From the NCBI GenBank assembly GCA_027488935.1, contig JAIYAP010000033.1:62001-126000 (forward strand): a DNA stretch of 64,000 bases, given 5' to 3'. The notes beneath the pieces were generated by a model. The model did not search any database, was not told where the DNA came from, and saw only the letters and a program-made list of their open reading frames with translations. A program made the translations under genes and the position numbers. Shown piece after piece: positions 7,920-16,850 of the stretch; position 1 is the first letter of the stretch; every line of letters starts with the position of its first letter. The DNA comes from Saprospiraceae bacterium (GTDB taxonomy: Bacteria; Bacteroidota; Bacteroidia; Chitinophagales; Saprospiraceae).

Positions 7920-9305
7920 TTAGAAAAACGTGATATCCCGATATTTCCGAAACGCTAGCCAACCGCCTATACAAAAGAAAACCGCTGCAAATGCGGTAAA
8001 CTGAACACCTGCGGGGTTTTCTGCACTTTTGCCAAACAGGAGCAAGGATGGGAATATTAAATTAGCAATGGAAATCCCTAACTTCATCACAAAAGCACGA
8101 ACCCCGAAAAACATACCGGACAACTGCCGCCCGCTGGTGTTTTCTTCCTCCTGTACCACATCGCCAATCACGGCATTGGGCAAAATGCCAAAAACCGCCA
8201 GCGGAAAAGCCGCCGCTACTGCTAAGCCGTATAAAATATAAGCAGGTTCTGCTGGTATCCATCGTGCAAAAGCCAATATGGAAAACGTAATTGCAAATAT
8301 CCAAAAGGCAAGCAACATCAAATTGCGTTTACCCGTATAACGCACCAGCACATTGATCGGCCAATAAAATACAAAACTGATTAAAAAACTAATCAGGGAA
8401 AACTGGGAGGCAAACCGTATTTCTAGCCCAAGTAGCAGCGTCGTGTAAAAAACGACCCCCAATTGAATGAAATTCAAGGACAGCCAATACATTAAATCGG
8501 AAACCAAAAACCAACGAAAATTCGGGTTCTTAAATACCATTCGGATCGATGCACCCAAGGTATGTTCTGAAACCGACTGACGTGCATATTTCTGTTCGTT
8601 TAAAAACAAGGCCGGTATAAGCATAAAAACGAGCGCCACACCATTCATTATCAATACCGCATGTTGAAAAGCCTTTACTGGGGGGTATCCAAGGCCATTC
8701 AAATAGGTTTGTAATTGAAAAACCTGGGTACCCAAAATATAGCCAAACGCCCAAGTAATGGATAACAAGGTGCTTATCAGCATGCGATCCTGGGAAGTAT
8801 GACCCAATTCCGGAATTAAAGCAGTGTATGGAATCACATAAAAGGCAAAAAAGAAATAATAGATGCCTATACTTAATATCAGCCAAATAAAATTAGAGGC
8901 GCTTTCTGATCCTTCGAGTGGAAAAAATACCATGCAGCTACTCAGCGCAAAGGGTAGGGCACCCAAGAGTAAAAACCAGCGCCGCTTTCCAAACCGTGGG
9001 TTTTTATTGTCGCTCCAGTTGGCAATAAACGGATCAACAATTGCATCAAACAAGCGCCCGCCCGCACTCACAATACCAATCAGCGTCAAAACCCCCAAAA
9101 TCGCACCCTGATACAAATAGGCCGGAAACATAGGCGCGCCCTGTTCGGGTGGCATATAAAAATAGATCAACAAGTTGGATACACCAAAACCAGCCAAGGA
9201 CCACCCCAATTGCCCCATGGCATACAAAATCAATACACCCAAACCCGGGCGGATCGGCAAAAGGCCCTGAATTGGTGCTGTATGTTCCTTTCTTTTTGAT
9301 GCCAT
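7920..9305 (-). CDS. MFS transporter, GPH (glycoside-pentoside-hexuronide:cation symporter) type
   Basis: 461 residues with about 12 membrane segments. The loop RLFDAIVDPFIANWSDNKNPRFGKRRWFLLLGALPFA (about 83-119) carries the hallmark D-P, sD and R-G-kRR pattern of GPH/MelB-type sodium-sugar symporters. The start codon is 11 nt after the mrdA stop, so it is the last gene of the mreB-mreC-mreD-mrdA transcript. This is where Bacteroidetes usually carry rodA, the SEDS glycosyltransferase. Its substrate is unknown; a cell-wall precursor or muropeptide/sugar recycling role would suit the operon but is inference. Confidence 0.85.
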   Translation of the reverse strand: MASKRKEHTAPIQGLLPIRPGLGVLILYAMGQLGWSLAGFGVSNLLIYFYMPPEQGAPMFPAYLYQGAILGVLTLIGIVSAGGRLFDAIVDPFIANWSDNKNPRFGKRRWFLLLGALPFALSSCMVFFPLEGSESASNFIWLILSIGIYYFFFAFYVIPYTALIPELGHTSQDRMLISTLLSITWAFGYILGTQVFQLQTYLNGLGYPPVKAFQHAVLIMNGVALVFMLIPALFLNEQKYARQSVSEHTLGASIRMVFKNPNFRWFLVSDLMYWLSLNFIQLGVVFYTTLLLGLEIRFASQFSLISFLISFVFYWPINVLVRYTGKRNLMLLAFWIFAITFSILAFARWIPAEPAYILYGLAVAAAFPLAVFGILPNAVIGDVVQEEENTSGRQLSGMFFGVRAFVMKLGISIANLIFPSLLLFGKSAENPAGVQFTAFAAVFFCIGGWLAFRKYRDITFF

Positions 9306-9316
9306 GGAATAAAAAG

Positions 9317-11314
9317 TTATCCTTTCGGTGATTTGCCACTGGTACGCGATTCGATGGCTTTCTCGGTTGTTTCCGGGATTTCGCTCGGAACCTCCTTGGT
9401 GCTCGGCAGGGTATCCCGTGGGGCTGCCGGTTTGCTCGCCTGAATTTTTGCCTCTGCACGGTTTTTCAATACCTTCTCAATCAAATTTGAATTTGCCATC
9501 TTGATCTCCAGGGGCTTACGATCTGTTGAAATGGAATCATGCAGAAATTTCTCAATCATCAAACCCGCAATCGGCGCAGCGTAAGAAGCACCCCAACCCG
9601 CATTTTCTACATACACTGCAATCGCAATCTTAGGATCAGTTTTAGGCGCAAAAGCAAAAAAAACAGAGTGGTCATCCCCATGTGGGTTTTGACTTGTACC
9701 CGTTTTGCCGCAAATTTCTATTCCAGGCACCTGTGCAATCCGGGCCGTTCCGCGCGAAACACATTGGGCCATTCCTTCCGTTACAATGTCAAAATACGAA
9801 CGATCGATGTTTACCTTGTGTTTTTCGTAATAAATTTCGGGAATTGGGCTTCCATCCCGGAAGGCTTTGGCAAGATGCGGAGGAATCCAGTACCCTTTAT
9901 TCGCAATGCAAGCCGCCAAATTGGCCATTTGAATAGTCGTTAGTTGAATTTCACCTTGTCCAATGCCACACGACATAATGGTTGGCGAACGCCACCCACC
10001 AAGTGGTTTTGGATAAAGTTTATCGTAATAAGCAGAAGTGGGAAAACCGCCCGCACTTTCATTCGGATAGTCGACACCCAATTGGCTGCCAAAACCAAAC
10101 TCCTTCATATATACATTGAAGTTGTCCAAGCCTTTTTGTGGATTTGAAAACCCAAACTGGTCGATGATATTGCGGTATTCTGATAGATAATACGTGTTGC
10201 AGGAAAAAGCGATGGCATCAACGACCCCGTTCAAATGGCCGCTGTGGTGGCATTTATACAAACGACCCGCATAATAATAGCCGCCGCTGCAATTAAATCC
10301 ACCTTCAGGGCGCATCGTACCTGTTTGCATCCCGATTAAGGATACCACCGTTTTAAATATAGAACCAGGTGGATATTTGGCCATGACGGTTCGGTCAAAA
10401 AAAGGCTTGAGCGGATCTGTCAGCAATTGACTAAAAATTTGACCGCGCCCCTGATTCATGGTCAACAGATTGGGATCATAGGTCGGTCCGCTGATCATAC
10501 ACAAAATCTGACCCGTATTTGGTTCAATCGCGACAATACTGCCCGTTTTATTTTGCAACAAATATTCCCCGTACGCCTGCAAATCAATATCGATCGAGGA
10601 AATCAAATCGCTTCCAGAAACGGCCACCGTATCATAAACGCCCCCCTTGTATTTACCTACAATACGCCCCAAGTTATCCTTCAACAAAGAGGTCGTTCCT
10701 TTTTTACCCCTTAAAATAGACTCATACTTGAGTTCCAGCCCCGCCGAACCAATATAGTCACCCGACTCATACTGGCCTTTGCCGCGCTCAATGTCGCGCG
10801 GGTCTACCTCATTGATATACCCCAACACATGGGCCCCAACACTATAAGGGTACCCCCGAATGTTGCGCACCTGCACAAAGAAGCCTGGAAACTCATACAT
10901 GCTTTCCTGTAGCAGCGAATACGTTTGGTAGGAAAGTTTTTTTAGGAAAACAAAAGGCACCGACTTGGAGTATTTGCCGCTGCGCCAGTCTTTGGTTAAA
11001 AACTGATTGAAATCTTTTTCAGTAATGCTAAGAATGCCGCAAAACTTGGGCACATTCATATCTTTAAAATCGACTTGGTTGTACGTAACCATCAAGTCGT
11101 AAGTTGCCTCATTATTGATGATCAATCGGTCTTTCCGATCAAAAACCAAACCTCGGGGGGGATAAACCGTAAGTTTTTCAATGGTTGTTGCGTCCGCCCT
11201 TTTTCGAAAGGAGTCGTCAAATATTTGCAATTGCGCTGCCTTGAGCAACAAAGCGGAGGCGCAAGCTATGAAAACCAACTGAATGGTACGTTGCCGATCG
11301 AATCCTTTGTTCAT
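9317..11314 (-). CDS. mrdA: Penicillin-binding protein 2 (elongasome transpeptidase)
   Basis: 665 residues. An N-terminal membrane anchor (about 10-28) is followed by the non-catalytic PBP dimerisation domain (PPRGLVFDRKDRLIINN, about 52-68) and the transpeptidase domain with SIFK (S318-K321), SCN (S371-N373) and KTGTS near residue 535. It cross-links peptidoglycan during side-wall elongation with MreB/C/D and RodA. The C-terminal ~50 residues are a low-complexity Pro/Ser/Glu tail. The ATG sits 50 nt past the mreD stop. Both the operon position and all three active-site motifs support the call. Confidence 0.95.
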   Translation of the reverse strand: MNKGFDRQRTIQLVFIACASALLLKAAQLQIFDDSFRKRADATTIEKLTVYPPRGLVFDRKDRLIINNEATYDLMVTYNQVDFKDMNVPKFCGILSITEKDFNQFLTKDWRSGKYSKSVPFVFLKKLSYQTYSLLQESMYEFPGFFVQVRNIRGYPYSVGAHVLGYINEVDPRDIERGKGQYESGDYIGSAGLELKYESILRGKKGTTSLLKDNLGRIVGKYKGGVYDTVAVSGSDLISSIDIDLQAYGEYLLQNKTGSIVAIEPNTGQILCMISGPTYDPNLLTMNQGRGQIFSQLLTDPLKPFFDRTVMAKYPPGSIFKTVVSLIGMQTGTMRPEGGFNCSGGYYYAGRLYKCHHSGHLNGVVDAIAFSCNTYYLSEYRNIIDQFGFSNPQKGLDNFNVYMKEFGFGSQLGVDYPNESAGGFPTSAYYDKLYPKPLGGWRSPTIMSCGIGQGEIQLTTIQMANLAACIANKGYWIPPHLAKAFRDGSPIPEIYYEKHKVNIDRSYFDIVTEGMAQCVSRGTARIAQVPGIEICGKTGTSQNPHGDDHSVFFAFAPKTDPKIAIAVYVENAGWGASYAAPIAGLMIEKFLHDSISTDRKPLEIKMANSNLIEKVLKNRAEAKIQASKPAAPRDTLPSTKEVPSEIPETTEKAIESRTSGKSPKG

Positions 11315-11364
11315 AGCGTGCGGTGGTATTGATCAAAAGCAATGTTTGGTGGATGCGCAGGAAT

Positions 11365-11886
11365 TCAATTATTAGGATGAAACAAGGCGGTGTAAAGAAC
11401 TACAAAAAGCATGGTGAGTACCCAAGCCGCCAGTGTTTTAAGGGTAATCGCCCCGACATATACGAAGGTAAAGGCATCTACCGAGAAATACCAAAAAAGG
11501 TGGGCCACAAAAAAAAGTGCAGCCACTTGAAGAAATATTTGCCAGCCAAAAAACGCAGGTGCAAAAATCAATTCTTTGCCAGAGTAGCCACCTTTCGGTG
11601 CGAAGGTGAAAAAGATCAGGGAACGCGCATATCCACTAAATGCCCCGGCACTTGCATGCACGCCCGGTGTGCCATACACAAAATCGACACTCATGCCTAT
11701 TAAAAACCCTAACAATACGACATAAGGGGTTGCAAGCTGCAGTGGAAGAAATAAGATAAAAAGCGGATACAGCAAGATATTAAAATAGGAGCCAAGTGCC
11801 AAACTTACCTGCTTGAGGAAGAGGGCCTGGGCGGCAAAAAGTCCTAAAAACCGCCATAAATTGGAAAAAAAGGCATTACTGTTCAT
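11365..11886 (-). CDS. mreD: Rod shape-determining membrane protein MreD
   Basis: 173 residues with about five hydrophobic segments and GMSVDFVYGTPGVHASAGAFSGYAR in the middle, a pattern seen in Bacteroidetes MreD. MreD is an integral inner-membrane part of the elongasome. The start overlaps the end of mreC by 11 nt, indicating translational coupling; mrdA follows after 50 nt. Confidence 0.85.
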   Translation of the reverse strand: MNSNAFFSNLWRFLGLFAAQALFLKQVSLALGSYFNILLYPLFILFLPLQLATPYVVLLGFLIGMSVDFVYGTPGVHASAGAFSGYARSLIFFTFAPKGGYSGKELIFAPAFFGWQIFLQVAALFFVAHLFWYFSVDAFTFVYVGAITLKTLAAWVLTMLFVVLYTALFHPNN

Positions 11887-12760
11887 CCTTTACCTTTAAA
11901 TTCAAACTGTCTATTTCGGATTTGAACAGATTTTGAACAATATATACATCTCCAATCGTTGCAAGCTCCTGACTCAATTTTACCTTCATTTGAATAAAAT
12001 TCGGGTATTCGGGGTCTTGTGTTGGCGTCTCGCACACAACGCCTACTGAAATACCTTTGGGAAACATCGCTGAAATACCGCTCGTTTGAACAGGCTCACC
12101 TACTTGTACGGTTTTGTACTTTGGAATTTGATGTAAAACCATCACATCCGGATCTCCTCCTTCCCACATCAGGGTACCAAAAGTATTTTCGTGTTTGGGC
12201 AAGGATGCGGAAAGACGTGCTTGGCGGTGTAGTACCGACATGGCGATACTAAAATGAGGGGATACATGGCGCACAATGCCCACAATACCTTTGCCTGAAA
12301 CGACCGCCATATTGGAAGTGACCCCATCGTTGCTTCCGCGGTTGAGCGTAATCCAGTTGTTCACACTGGAGATTGAATTGCTGATCACCCGCGCGGCAAT
12401 AAAACGATATTCAGGGCGGACCGATTTATGACGGATCGAGTCGACCGTACTGATTGTATCATACAAAACCCGGTAAAAGGTATCGCGGTAAGGCATTTGC
12501 AACACACGCGCATTGGCGAGGTCTTCCATCAGCAGCGCGTTTTCCCGTGTCAAACTATCGACACGTTGGGTTAACCCAAAATAATCGCGCACTACCTGTC
12601 GGCGTTCCATCAAATTTCCGCCCATCAGCGTACTGGTATGGGAAAAAATGGCATTTTGATCGGCATTGAAGCGGACGACAATATAGAAACAACATACCTC
12701 CACCAATACGAAGGTTACAAAGCCTCCATTTCGAATAAAAAGTTGAAGGAGGTTACCCAT
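11876..12760 (-). CDS. mreC: Rod shape-determining protein MreC
   Basis: 294 residues: one N-terminal membrane anchor (about 12-30), a coiled coil (about 55-90, RQVVRDYFGLTQRVDSLTRENALLMEDL within it) and a C-terminal beta-barrel domain with NNWITLNRGSNDGVTSNMAVVSGKGIVGIV, the MreC signature. MreC is a periplasmic scaffold that links MreB to PBP2. It starts 8 nt after mreB and overlaps mreD. Confidence 0.93.
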   Translation of the reverse strand: MGNLLQLFIRNGGFVTFVLVEVCCFYIVVRFNADQNAIFSHTSTLMGGNLMERRQVVRDYFGLTQRVDSLTRENALLMEDLANARVLQMPYRDTFYRVLYDTISTVDSIRHKSVRPEYRFIAARVISNSISSVNNWITLNRGSNDGVTSNMAVVSGKGIVGIVRHVSPHFSIAMSVLHRQARLSASLPKHENTFGTLMWEGGDPDVMVLHQIPKYKTVQVGEPVQTSGISAMFPKGISVGVVCETPTQDPEYPNFIQMKVKLSQELATIGDVYIVQNLFKSEIDSLNLKVKDEQ

Positions 12761-12768
12761 TGGTCCGT

Positions 12769-13800
12769 TTAAACGCTTTTACGATCGATCAGAAATGAAT
12801 ATTGGTGTGAATTGGTCAAAGCCATTCCTGTTCCACGCACAACCGCACGCAAGGGATCGTCGGCAATGTGCACCGCCAATTTGGTTTTTAACTCCAATCG
12901 TTTGTCCAAACCGCGCAATAATGCACCGCCACCCGTCAGGTAAATACCCGTTTTGTAAATATCAGAAGCCAATTCTGGTGGGGTCATTTCAAGCGCCCGC
13001 AAAATGGCATCCTCAATTTTACTGATGCTTTTATCCAAGGCATAGGCTACTTCCTGATAGCTTACTTTGATTTGCTTTGGAATACCTGTCATCAAATCCC
13101 GGCCGTTCACCGCGTAATCAGCGGGTGGAACTTCCAATTCGTGCAGCGCAGAACCCACATGGATTTTAATTTGCTCGGCAGTACGTTCTCCAATGAGCAT
13201 ATTGTGCTCCCGTTTCATATAGCCCATGATGTCATTGGTCAATTCATCGCCTGCAATCCGGATAGATTGATCACAAACAATGCCCGACAAGGCAATCACC
13301 GCAATTTCGGTGGTGCCACCGCCAATGTCAATGATCATATTGCCAATCGGCTCTTCAATATTCAACCCAATCCCCAAGGCAGCAGCCATCGGCTCATGAA
13401 TGAGGTAAGTTTCTTTGCTATCTACGTGGTCTGCAGAATCAAAAACCGCGCGCTTCTCCACTTCCGTAATACCGCTGGGTATACAGATGACCATTTTCAG
13501 GTGGCTGAATAAGGTGTTGCGTTTTCCTACCATGCGAATCATGCTTTCAATCATGGCTTCTGCAGCCTGAAAGTCGGCGATCACACCGTCTTTCAAGGGA
13601 CGAACAGTTTTGATATTTTCATGGGTTTTTTCATGCATTTGCATGGCGCGATGTCCCACTGCGATGGTTTCTCCGGTACGACGATTAATAGCCACGATAG
13701 ACGGTTCATCTACAACCACCTGGTCGTTTACCATAATCAGGGTATTGGCGGTGCCGAGGTCAACTGCTAATTCCTGCTTAAAAAATTTGAGAAAGTTCAA
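12769..13800 (-). CDS. mreB: Rod shape-determining actin homologue MreB
   Basis: 343 residues, full length. Actin-fold phosphate loops are visible: DLGTANTLI near residue 15, IDIGGGTTEIAVI (about 158-170) and the adenosine motif TGGGALLRGLDK (about 289-300). MreB polymerises on the inner membrane and directs side-wall synthesis. First gene of the - strand operon mreB-mreC-mreD-mrdA-transporter. Its presence implies rod-shaped or filamentous cells. Confidence 0.97.
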   Translation of the reverse strand: MNFLKFFKQELAVDLGTANTLIMVNDQVVVDEPSIVAINRRTGETIAVGHRAMQMHEKTHENIKTVRPLKDGVIADFQAAEAMIESMIRMVGKRNTLFSHLKMVICIPSGITEVEKRAVFDSADHVDSKETYLIHEPMAAALGIGLNIEEPIGNMIIDIGGGTTEIAVIALSGIVCDQSIRIAGDELTNDIMGYMKREHNMLIGERTAEQIKIHVGSALHELEVPPADYAVNGRDLMTGIPKQIKVSYQEVAYALDKSISKIEDAILRALEMTPPELASDIYKTGIYLTGGGALLRGLDKRLELKTKLAVHIADDPLRAVVRGTGMALTNSHQYSFLIDRKSV

Positions 13801-13912
13801 TGCTAAATCGTATTTTAAGAATGTCTGAGGAATAAAAGTGATGCACTTTGAAGCGTTTGCTTGATTTGTGGAGCCAAACTGCTGTTTTAAAAAAACAAAA
13901 TCCCTTCGGTTG

Positions 13913-13920
13913 CAAAATTA
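13913..13920 (-). promoter_or_regulatory. Probable -7 element of the mreB operon
   Basis: The minus strand reads TAATTTTG here (TAnnTTTG match), 113 nt before the mreB ATG, in the 229-nt gap between the M16 gene and mreB. No TTG lies at the normal distance; nearest is CAA-complement at 13 nt. The leader would be about 105 nt. Confidence 0.35.
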
Positions 13921-14029
13921 GAAAACAAGCGCGCAAAACTACACAGGTTTTTCCTGTATTTTGCGTACAAAAATGTAAAATTTACTAAAAAAAGTGTATC
14001 CGATACACAAAAATTAGGTGTTCACATCC

Positions 14030-15325
14030 CTAAGCACCAGCCGTAACGAGCCAAAGGTCTTCCGGTTTTAAATATTCTTGCGCAAGTGCTTGCAAAATTT
14101 CGGGTGTGATGTTCCGAATACTTTCCACCATATGATCAAAATCGGCTTTGGTTTGGTTTTCGATGATCAACCCACGCACTACATCGGAGGTGTTCAGCGG
14201 TCCATCTAGCCCATTCAAAATCATGCCGAGGAGGTAGTTTCTAACCATATGGAGTTCCTGCTCATCGACCGGCTTTTCGCGCAGCAGTTTCAACTCGGCA
14301 TATATTTGTTTGATGGTGGCTGCTGCTTTGTCGCGATTTACCTCGGTAGCGATGTAAAAACAGCCGTCATTCAAATAATGGTCACTGCTCGAGTATATAT
14401 TATAGGTGTAGCCGCGTTTTTCTCGAATATTGGTCATCAAGCGCGAACCAAAATAGCCCCCTAAAATGGTGTTAAGCACAAAAAAGCCATGCGCATGCGG
14501 GTGGTGCCGATTGAAGGTGTTTCGACCTATTTTGATGGCGGTTTGCAAAGAGGATGCCATCGGAATGGTGATTTTTCCCGGCAGGATGGATGGCGCTTTA
14601 AATGGAAAATCGGGCTGCTTGCCCGCGCGCCGATCTTGTCCAATTCCAGCATTGAGCAATTGAATGATTTCTGTATCAATGCGTCCACTCACAACAAGAA
14701 CAGCATTTTTAGGCGTGTACCATTGTTCATAAAAGTCCACCAAGTCACTGCGATCCAATGCCAGATAATCATCCGGGGTCGAATTGTACCCGTAAGGATG
14801 CTGCTCGCCAAAAATGAGTTCGGTAATTTTTCGGTAAGCCAGGATTTCTACTTTTTCCAAATCGACTAGCAATTCCTGAATGCTGGTACGTTTAAATGTT
14901 TCCAGTTCTGAAGCAGGGAAAGCGGGTTGCAACAGCACTTCCGCCATCACCGGGATCACCTGGGCAGCATATTTTTTTAAGGAAAACAGCACGATATTGG
15001 TGGTATCCAGGTTGTTGGGTGTATTCAAAGAGGCACCGTAAAAATCAAAAAACTCGGCAATTTCGGCCCCGGTACGCTGGGTGGTCCCTTCACGCAACAG
15101 GCGCGCACAGGCACGTGCAACCATGCGTTTGCGCTCCTGCGGCCGACCAGCCCGGTACACCAATTCAATTTTTACAATTTCCTGGTCAGGATAATCAAGC
15201 ACATAAACCGGAATTCCATTATCAAGGGTTAAATATTGTGGTTGCGGCAAATCTAGGCGGACAGATTCGAGTATGGGGGGCGCTATTTTTCGGTTCAACA
15301 TGCAGTTTGGATCGTGTGGATGCAA
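14030..15325 (-). CDS. M16-family peptidase homologue, zinc motif missing
   Basis: 431 residues with the fold pattern of pitrilysin-type processing proteases: N-domain starting LDNGIPVYVLDYP, and C-domain with the substrate-binding NIREKRGYTYNIYSS (R/Y pair). The inverted zinc motif HxxEH, expected in the helix before the LLxEGT string, is replaced by VARACARLLREGT, so this copy should be catalytically dead. Such subunits usually pair with an active M16 partner, as in mitochondrial-processing-peptidase-like heterodimers. No partner gene is adjacent. No signal peptide is seen. Start: ATG 15325, or ATG 15301 eight codons in; the promoter at 15388-15415 permits both. Confidence 0.85.
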   Translation of the reverse strand: MHPHDPNCMLNRKIAPPILESVRLDLPQPQYLTLDNGIPVYVLDYPDQEIVKIELVYRAGRPQERKRMVARACARLLREGTTQRTGAEIAEFFDFYGASLNTPNNLDTTNIVLFSLKKYAAQVIPVMAEVLLQPAFPASELETFKRTSIQELLVDLEKVEILAYRKITELIFGEQHPYGYNSTPDDYLALDRSDLVDFYEQWYTPKNAVLVVSGRIDTEIIQLLNAGIGQDRRAGKQPDFPFKAPSILPGKITIPMASSLQTAIKIGRNTFNRHHPHAHGFFVLNTILGGYFGSRLMTNIREKRGYTYNIYSSSDHYLNDGCFYIATEVNRDKAAATIKQIYAELKLLREKPVDEQELHMVRNYLLGMILNGLDGPLNTSDVVRGLIIENQTKADFDHMVESIRNITPEILQALAQEYLKPEDLWLVTAGA

Positions 15326-15387
15326 ATTAGGCCATTCATTTGACCAAATTAAAGGGTGTATTGTGGTTTATTTGAAGCAAAGGAGGG

Positions 15388-15415
15388 CAAAAGTACTTTT
15401 TTTATGATTTTTCAA
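15388..15415 (-). promoter_or_regulatory. Promoter of the M16 gene
   Basis: On the minus strand TTG (complement of 15413-15415), 17-nt spacer, TACTTTTG (complement of 15388-15395). Predicted start about 15381, leaving a leader of about 56 nt to the first ATG. Confidence 0.6.
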
Positions 15416-15458
15416 CATGTTGTTAGCTATTTTAAACGAAAAGCCCGCCGAAGGATTT

Positions 15459-15466
15459 TACTTTTG
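15459..15466 (+). promoter_or_regulatory. Probable -7 element of dnaN
   Basis: TACTTTTG, an exact TAnnTTTG, 120 nt before the dnaN ATG and divergent from the M16 promoter. A TTG at the right distance is missing, so only the -7 box is supported. Confidence 0.42.
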
Positions 15467-15586
15467 CACACAAATTAAACTTAGCCAAATTGTAAAACGC
15501 TAGATAAAACAATTTTTTAGCGTGTTCTGTTCATTTGGTACTTGCCTCAAATTATACCACATCACCTTTCAGCTACACAAAACGAT

Positions 15587-16705
15587 ATGAAATTCAGCGT
15601 TTCATCCTCTGAACTACTGAAACAATTACAGATCGCCAATGGCGCCATTGGTTCCAATCCGGTACTCCCGATTTTGGAAGACTATCTGTTTAAAATTGAA
15701 AATAAGCAACTAACCATTTCGGCTACCGATCTCGAAACCAGTATTTCAACTTCGATTGAGGTGCTTGCCGACGATGATTTTGCAGTTGCCATTCCAGCCA
15801 AGATTTTACTTGATACCCTCAAAGCGTTGCCACAACAGCCCGTAACCTTTACGGTGAATGAGGAAAACTACGGCATCGAAATCACCTCTTCGTACGGAAA
15901 ATACAAATTGGCAGGTGAAAATGGCAGCGAATACCCCAATATTCCTGAACCCGATGGCGTGGATACGGTGAAAATTAACAGCCAGTTTTTGCTGGAAGCA
16001 ATCAATAAAACGGTATTTGCAACCTCAAGTGATGAATTACGCCCTGCCATGACGGGCGTTTACTTCCAGGTGGAATATAATAAGTTGATTTGTGTGGCTA
16101 CCGACGCCCATAAATTGGTGAAATACACCACCCACCAATTGGCTGGTGATGTAAGCACGACTTTTATTGTGCCTAAAAAAGCACTGAATCTGCTTAAAAA
16201 TGCCCTGCCAGCAAACGATGCAGTGACCATTTCGTTCAATAAAGCCAATGCGTTTTTCTCTTTCGGCAGCATGAACCTGGTTTGCAGACTGATCGATGCA
16301 CGTTACCCCGATTACAATGCCGTTATTCCGGTCGACAATCCGAATAACATGACCACCAACCGGGCTGATTTCCAAAATTCACTCAAACGGATCGCGATTT
16401 ATGCAAATAAAACGACCAACCAGGTAGTTTTGGATATCACCGACAAGAGCCTCACGGTTTCTGCCCAGGATCTTGACTTCTCGAATGAAGCAACGGAGCA
16501 GATGCCTTGCAATTTTGACGGCGAACCACTGCGCATCGCGTTTAACGCCAAGTTTATTGTCGAAATGCTCGGCGTACTTGATGGTGAAGAAGTAAAAATG
16601 GAGTTTTCTACGCCTTCCCGTGCAGGTATCCTCACGCCGGTAGAAGAAAAGAACAACGACCGCGATATTCTGATGCTGGTGATGCCTGTGATGCTCAATA
16701 ACTAA
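15587..16705 (+). CDS. dnaN: DNA polymerase III beta sliding clamp
   Basis: 372 residues from the ATG at 15587 (MKFSVSSSELLKQLQ), the standard N-terminus of the clamp; an in-frame TTG at 15542 would add 15 unconserved residues and is not favoured. The protein has the three-domain repeat of the clamp, with LPILEDYLF, SGSEYPNIP-like ENGSEYPNIPEPDG in domain 1, RPAMTGVYFQ in domain 2 and a C-terminus ending LMLVMPVMLNN. It tethers polymerase III to DNA. It is not next to dnaA or gyrB here and no origin-like repeats are seen. A bidirectional terminator follows. Confidence 0.96.
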   Translation: MKFSVSSSELLKQLQIANGAIGSNPVLPILEDYLFKIENKQLTISATDLETSISTSIEVLADDDFAVAIPAKILLDTLKALPQQPVTFTVNEENYGIEITSSYGKYKLAGENGSEYPNIPEPDGVDTVKINSQFLLEAINKTVFATSSDELRPAMTGVYFQVEYNKLICVATDAHKLVKYTTHQLAGDVSTTFIVPKKALNLLKNALPANDAVTISFNKANAFFSFGSMNLVCRLIDARYPDYNAVIPVDNPNNMTTNRADFQNSLKRIAIYANKTTNQVVLDITDKSLTVSAQDLDFSNEATEQMPCNFDGEPLRIAFNAKFIVEMLGVLDGEEVKMEFSTPSRAGILTPVEEKNNDRDILMLVMPVMLNN

Positions 16706-16721
16706 TTGATTTGCTTGAATA

Positions 16722-16768
16722 TAAAAAAAAACGGTGGCACCTTAAACTGGGTGTCACCGCTTTTTTTT
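16722..16768. terminator. Bidirectional terminator between dnaN and the beta-helix gene
   Basis: Ten-bp stem CGGTGGCACC (16732-16741) with GGTGTCACCG (16750-16759, one G-U pair), flanked by A-run 16723-16731 and T-run 16761-16768, so it can end transcripts from both convergent genes. Confidence 0.8.
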
Positions 16769-16806
16769 ATGTTCTTTCAGTGGTAAAAAACAGCACGATT
16801 TTGTAG

Positions 16807-16840
16807 GCGATGACACCCATGCTAACATCGGTGTCATCGC
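16807..16840. repeat. Perfect 11-bp inverted repeat beyond the beta-helix gene
   Basis: GCGATGACACC (16807-16817) and GGTGTCATCGC (16830-16840) form a perfect stem with a 12-nt loop. It has no T-tract on either strand. Its 9-nt arm core GATGACACC/GGTGTCATC recurs exactly in the terminator at 48515-48555. Confidence 0.7.
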
Positions 16841-16850
16841 GCTTAAAAAC

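Noticed and set aside
15326-15586. Possible replication origin beside dnaN
   Set aside because: No DnaA-box cluster (TTATCCACA-like) or AT-rich repeat array is visible, and dnaA, gyrB and recF are not adjacent.
15542-15586. dnaN start at TTG 15542
   Set aside because: MKFSVSSSELL at 15587 is the normal clamp N-terminus; the upstream 15 residues are unconserved.
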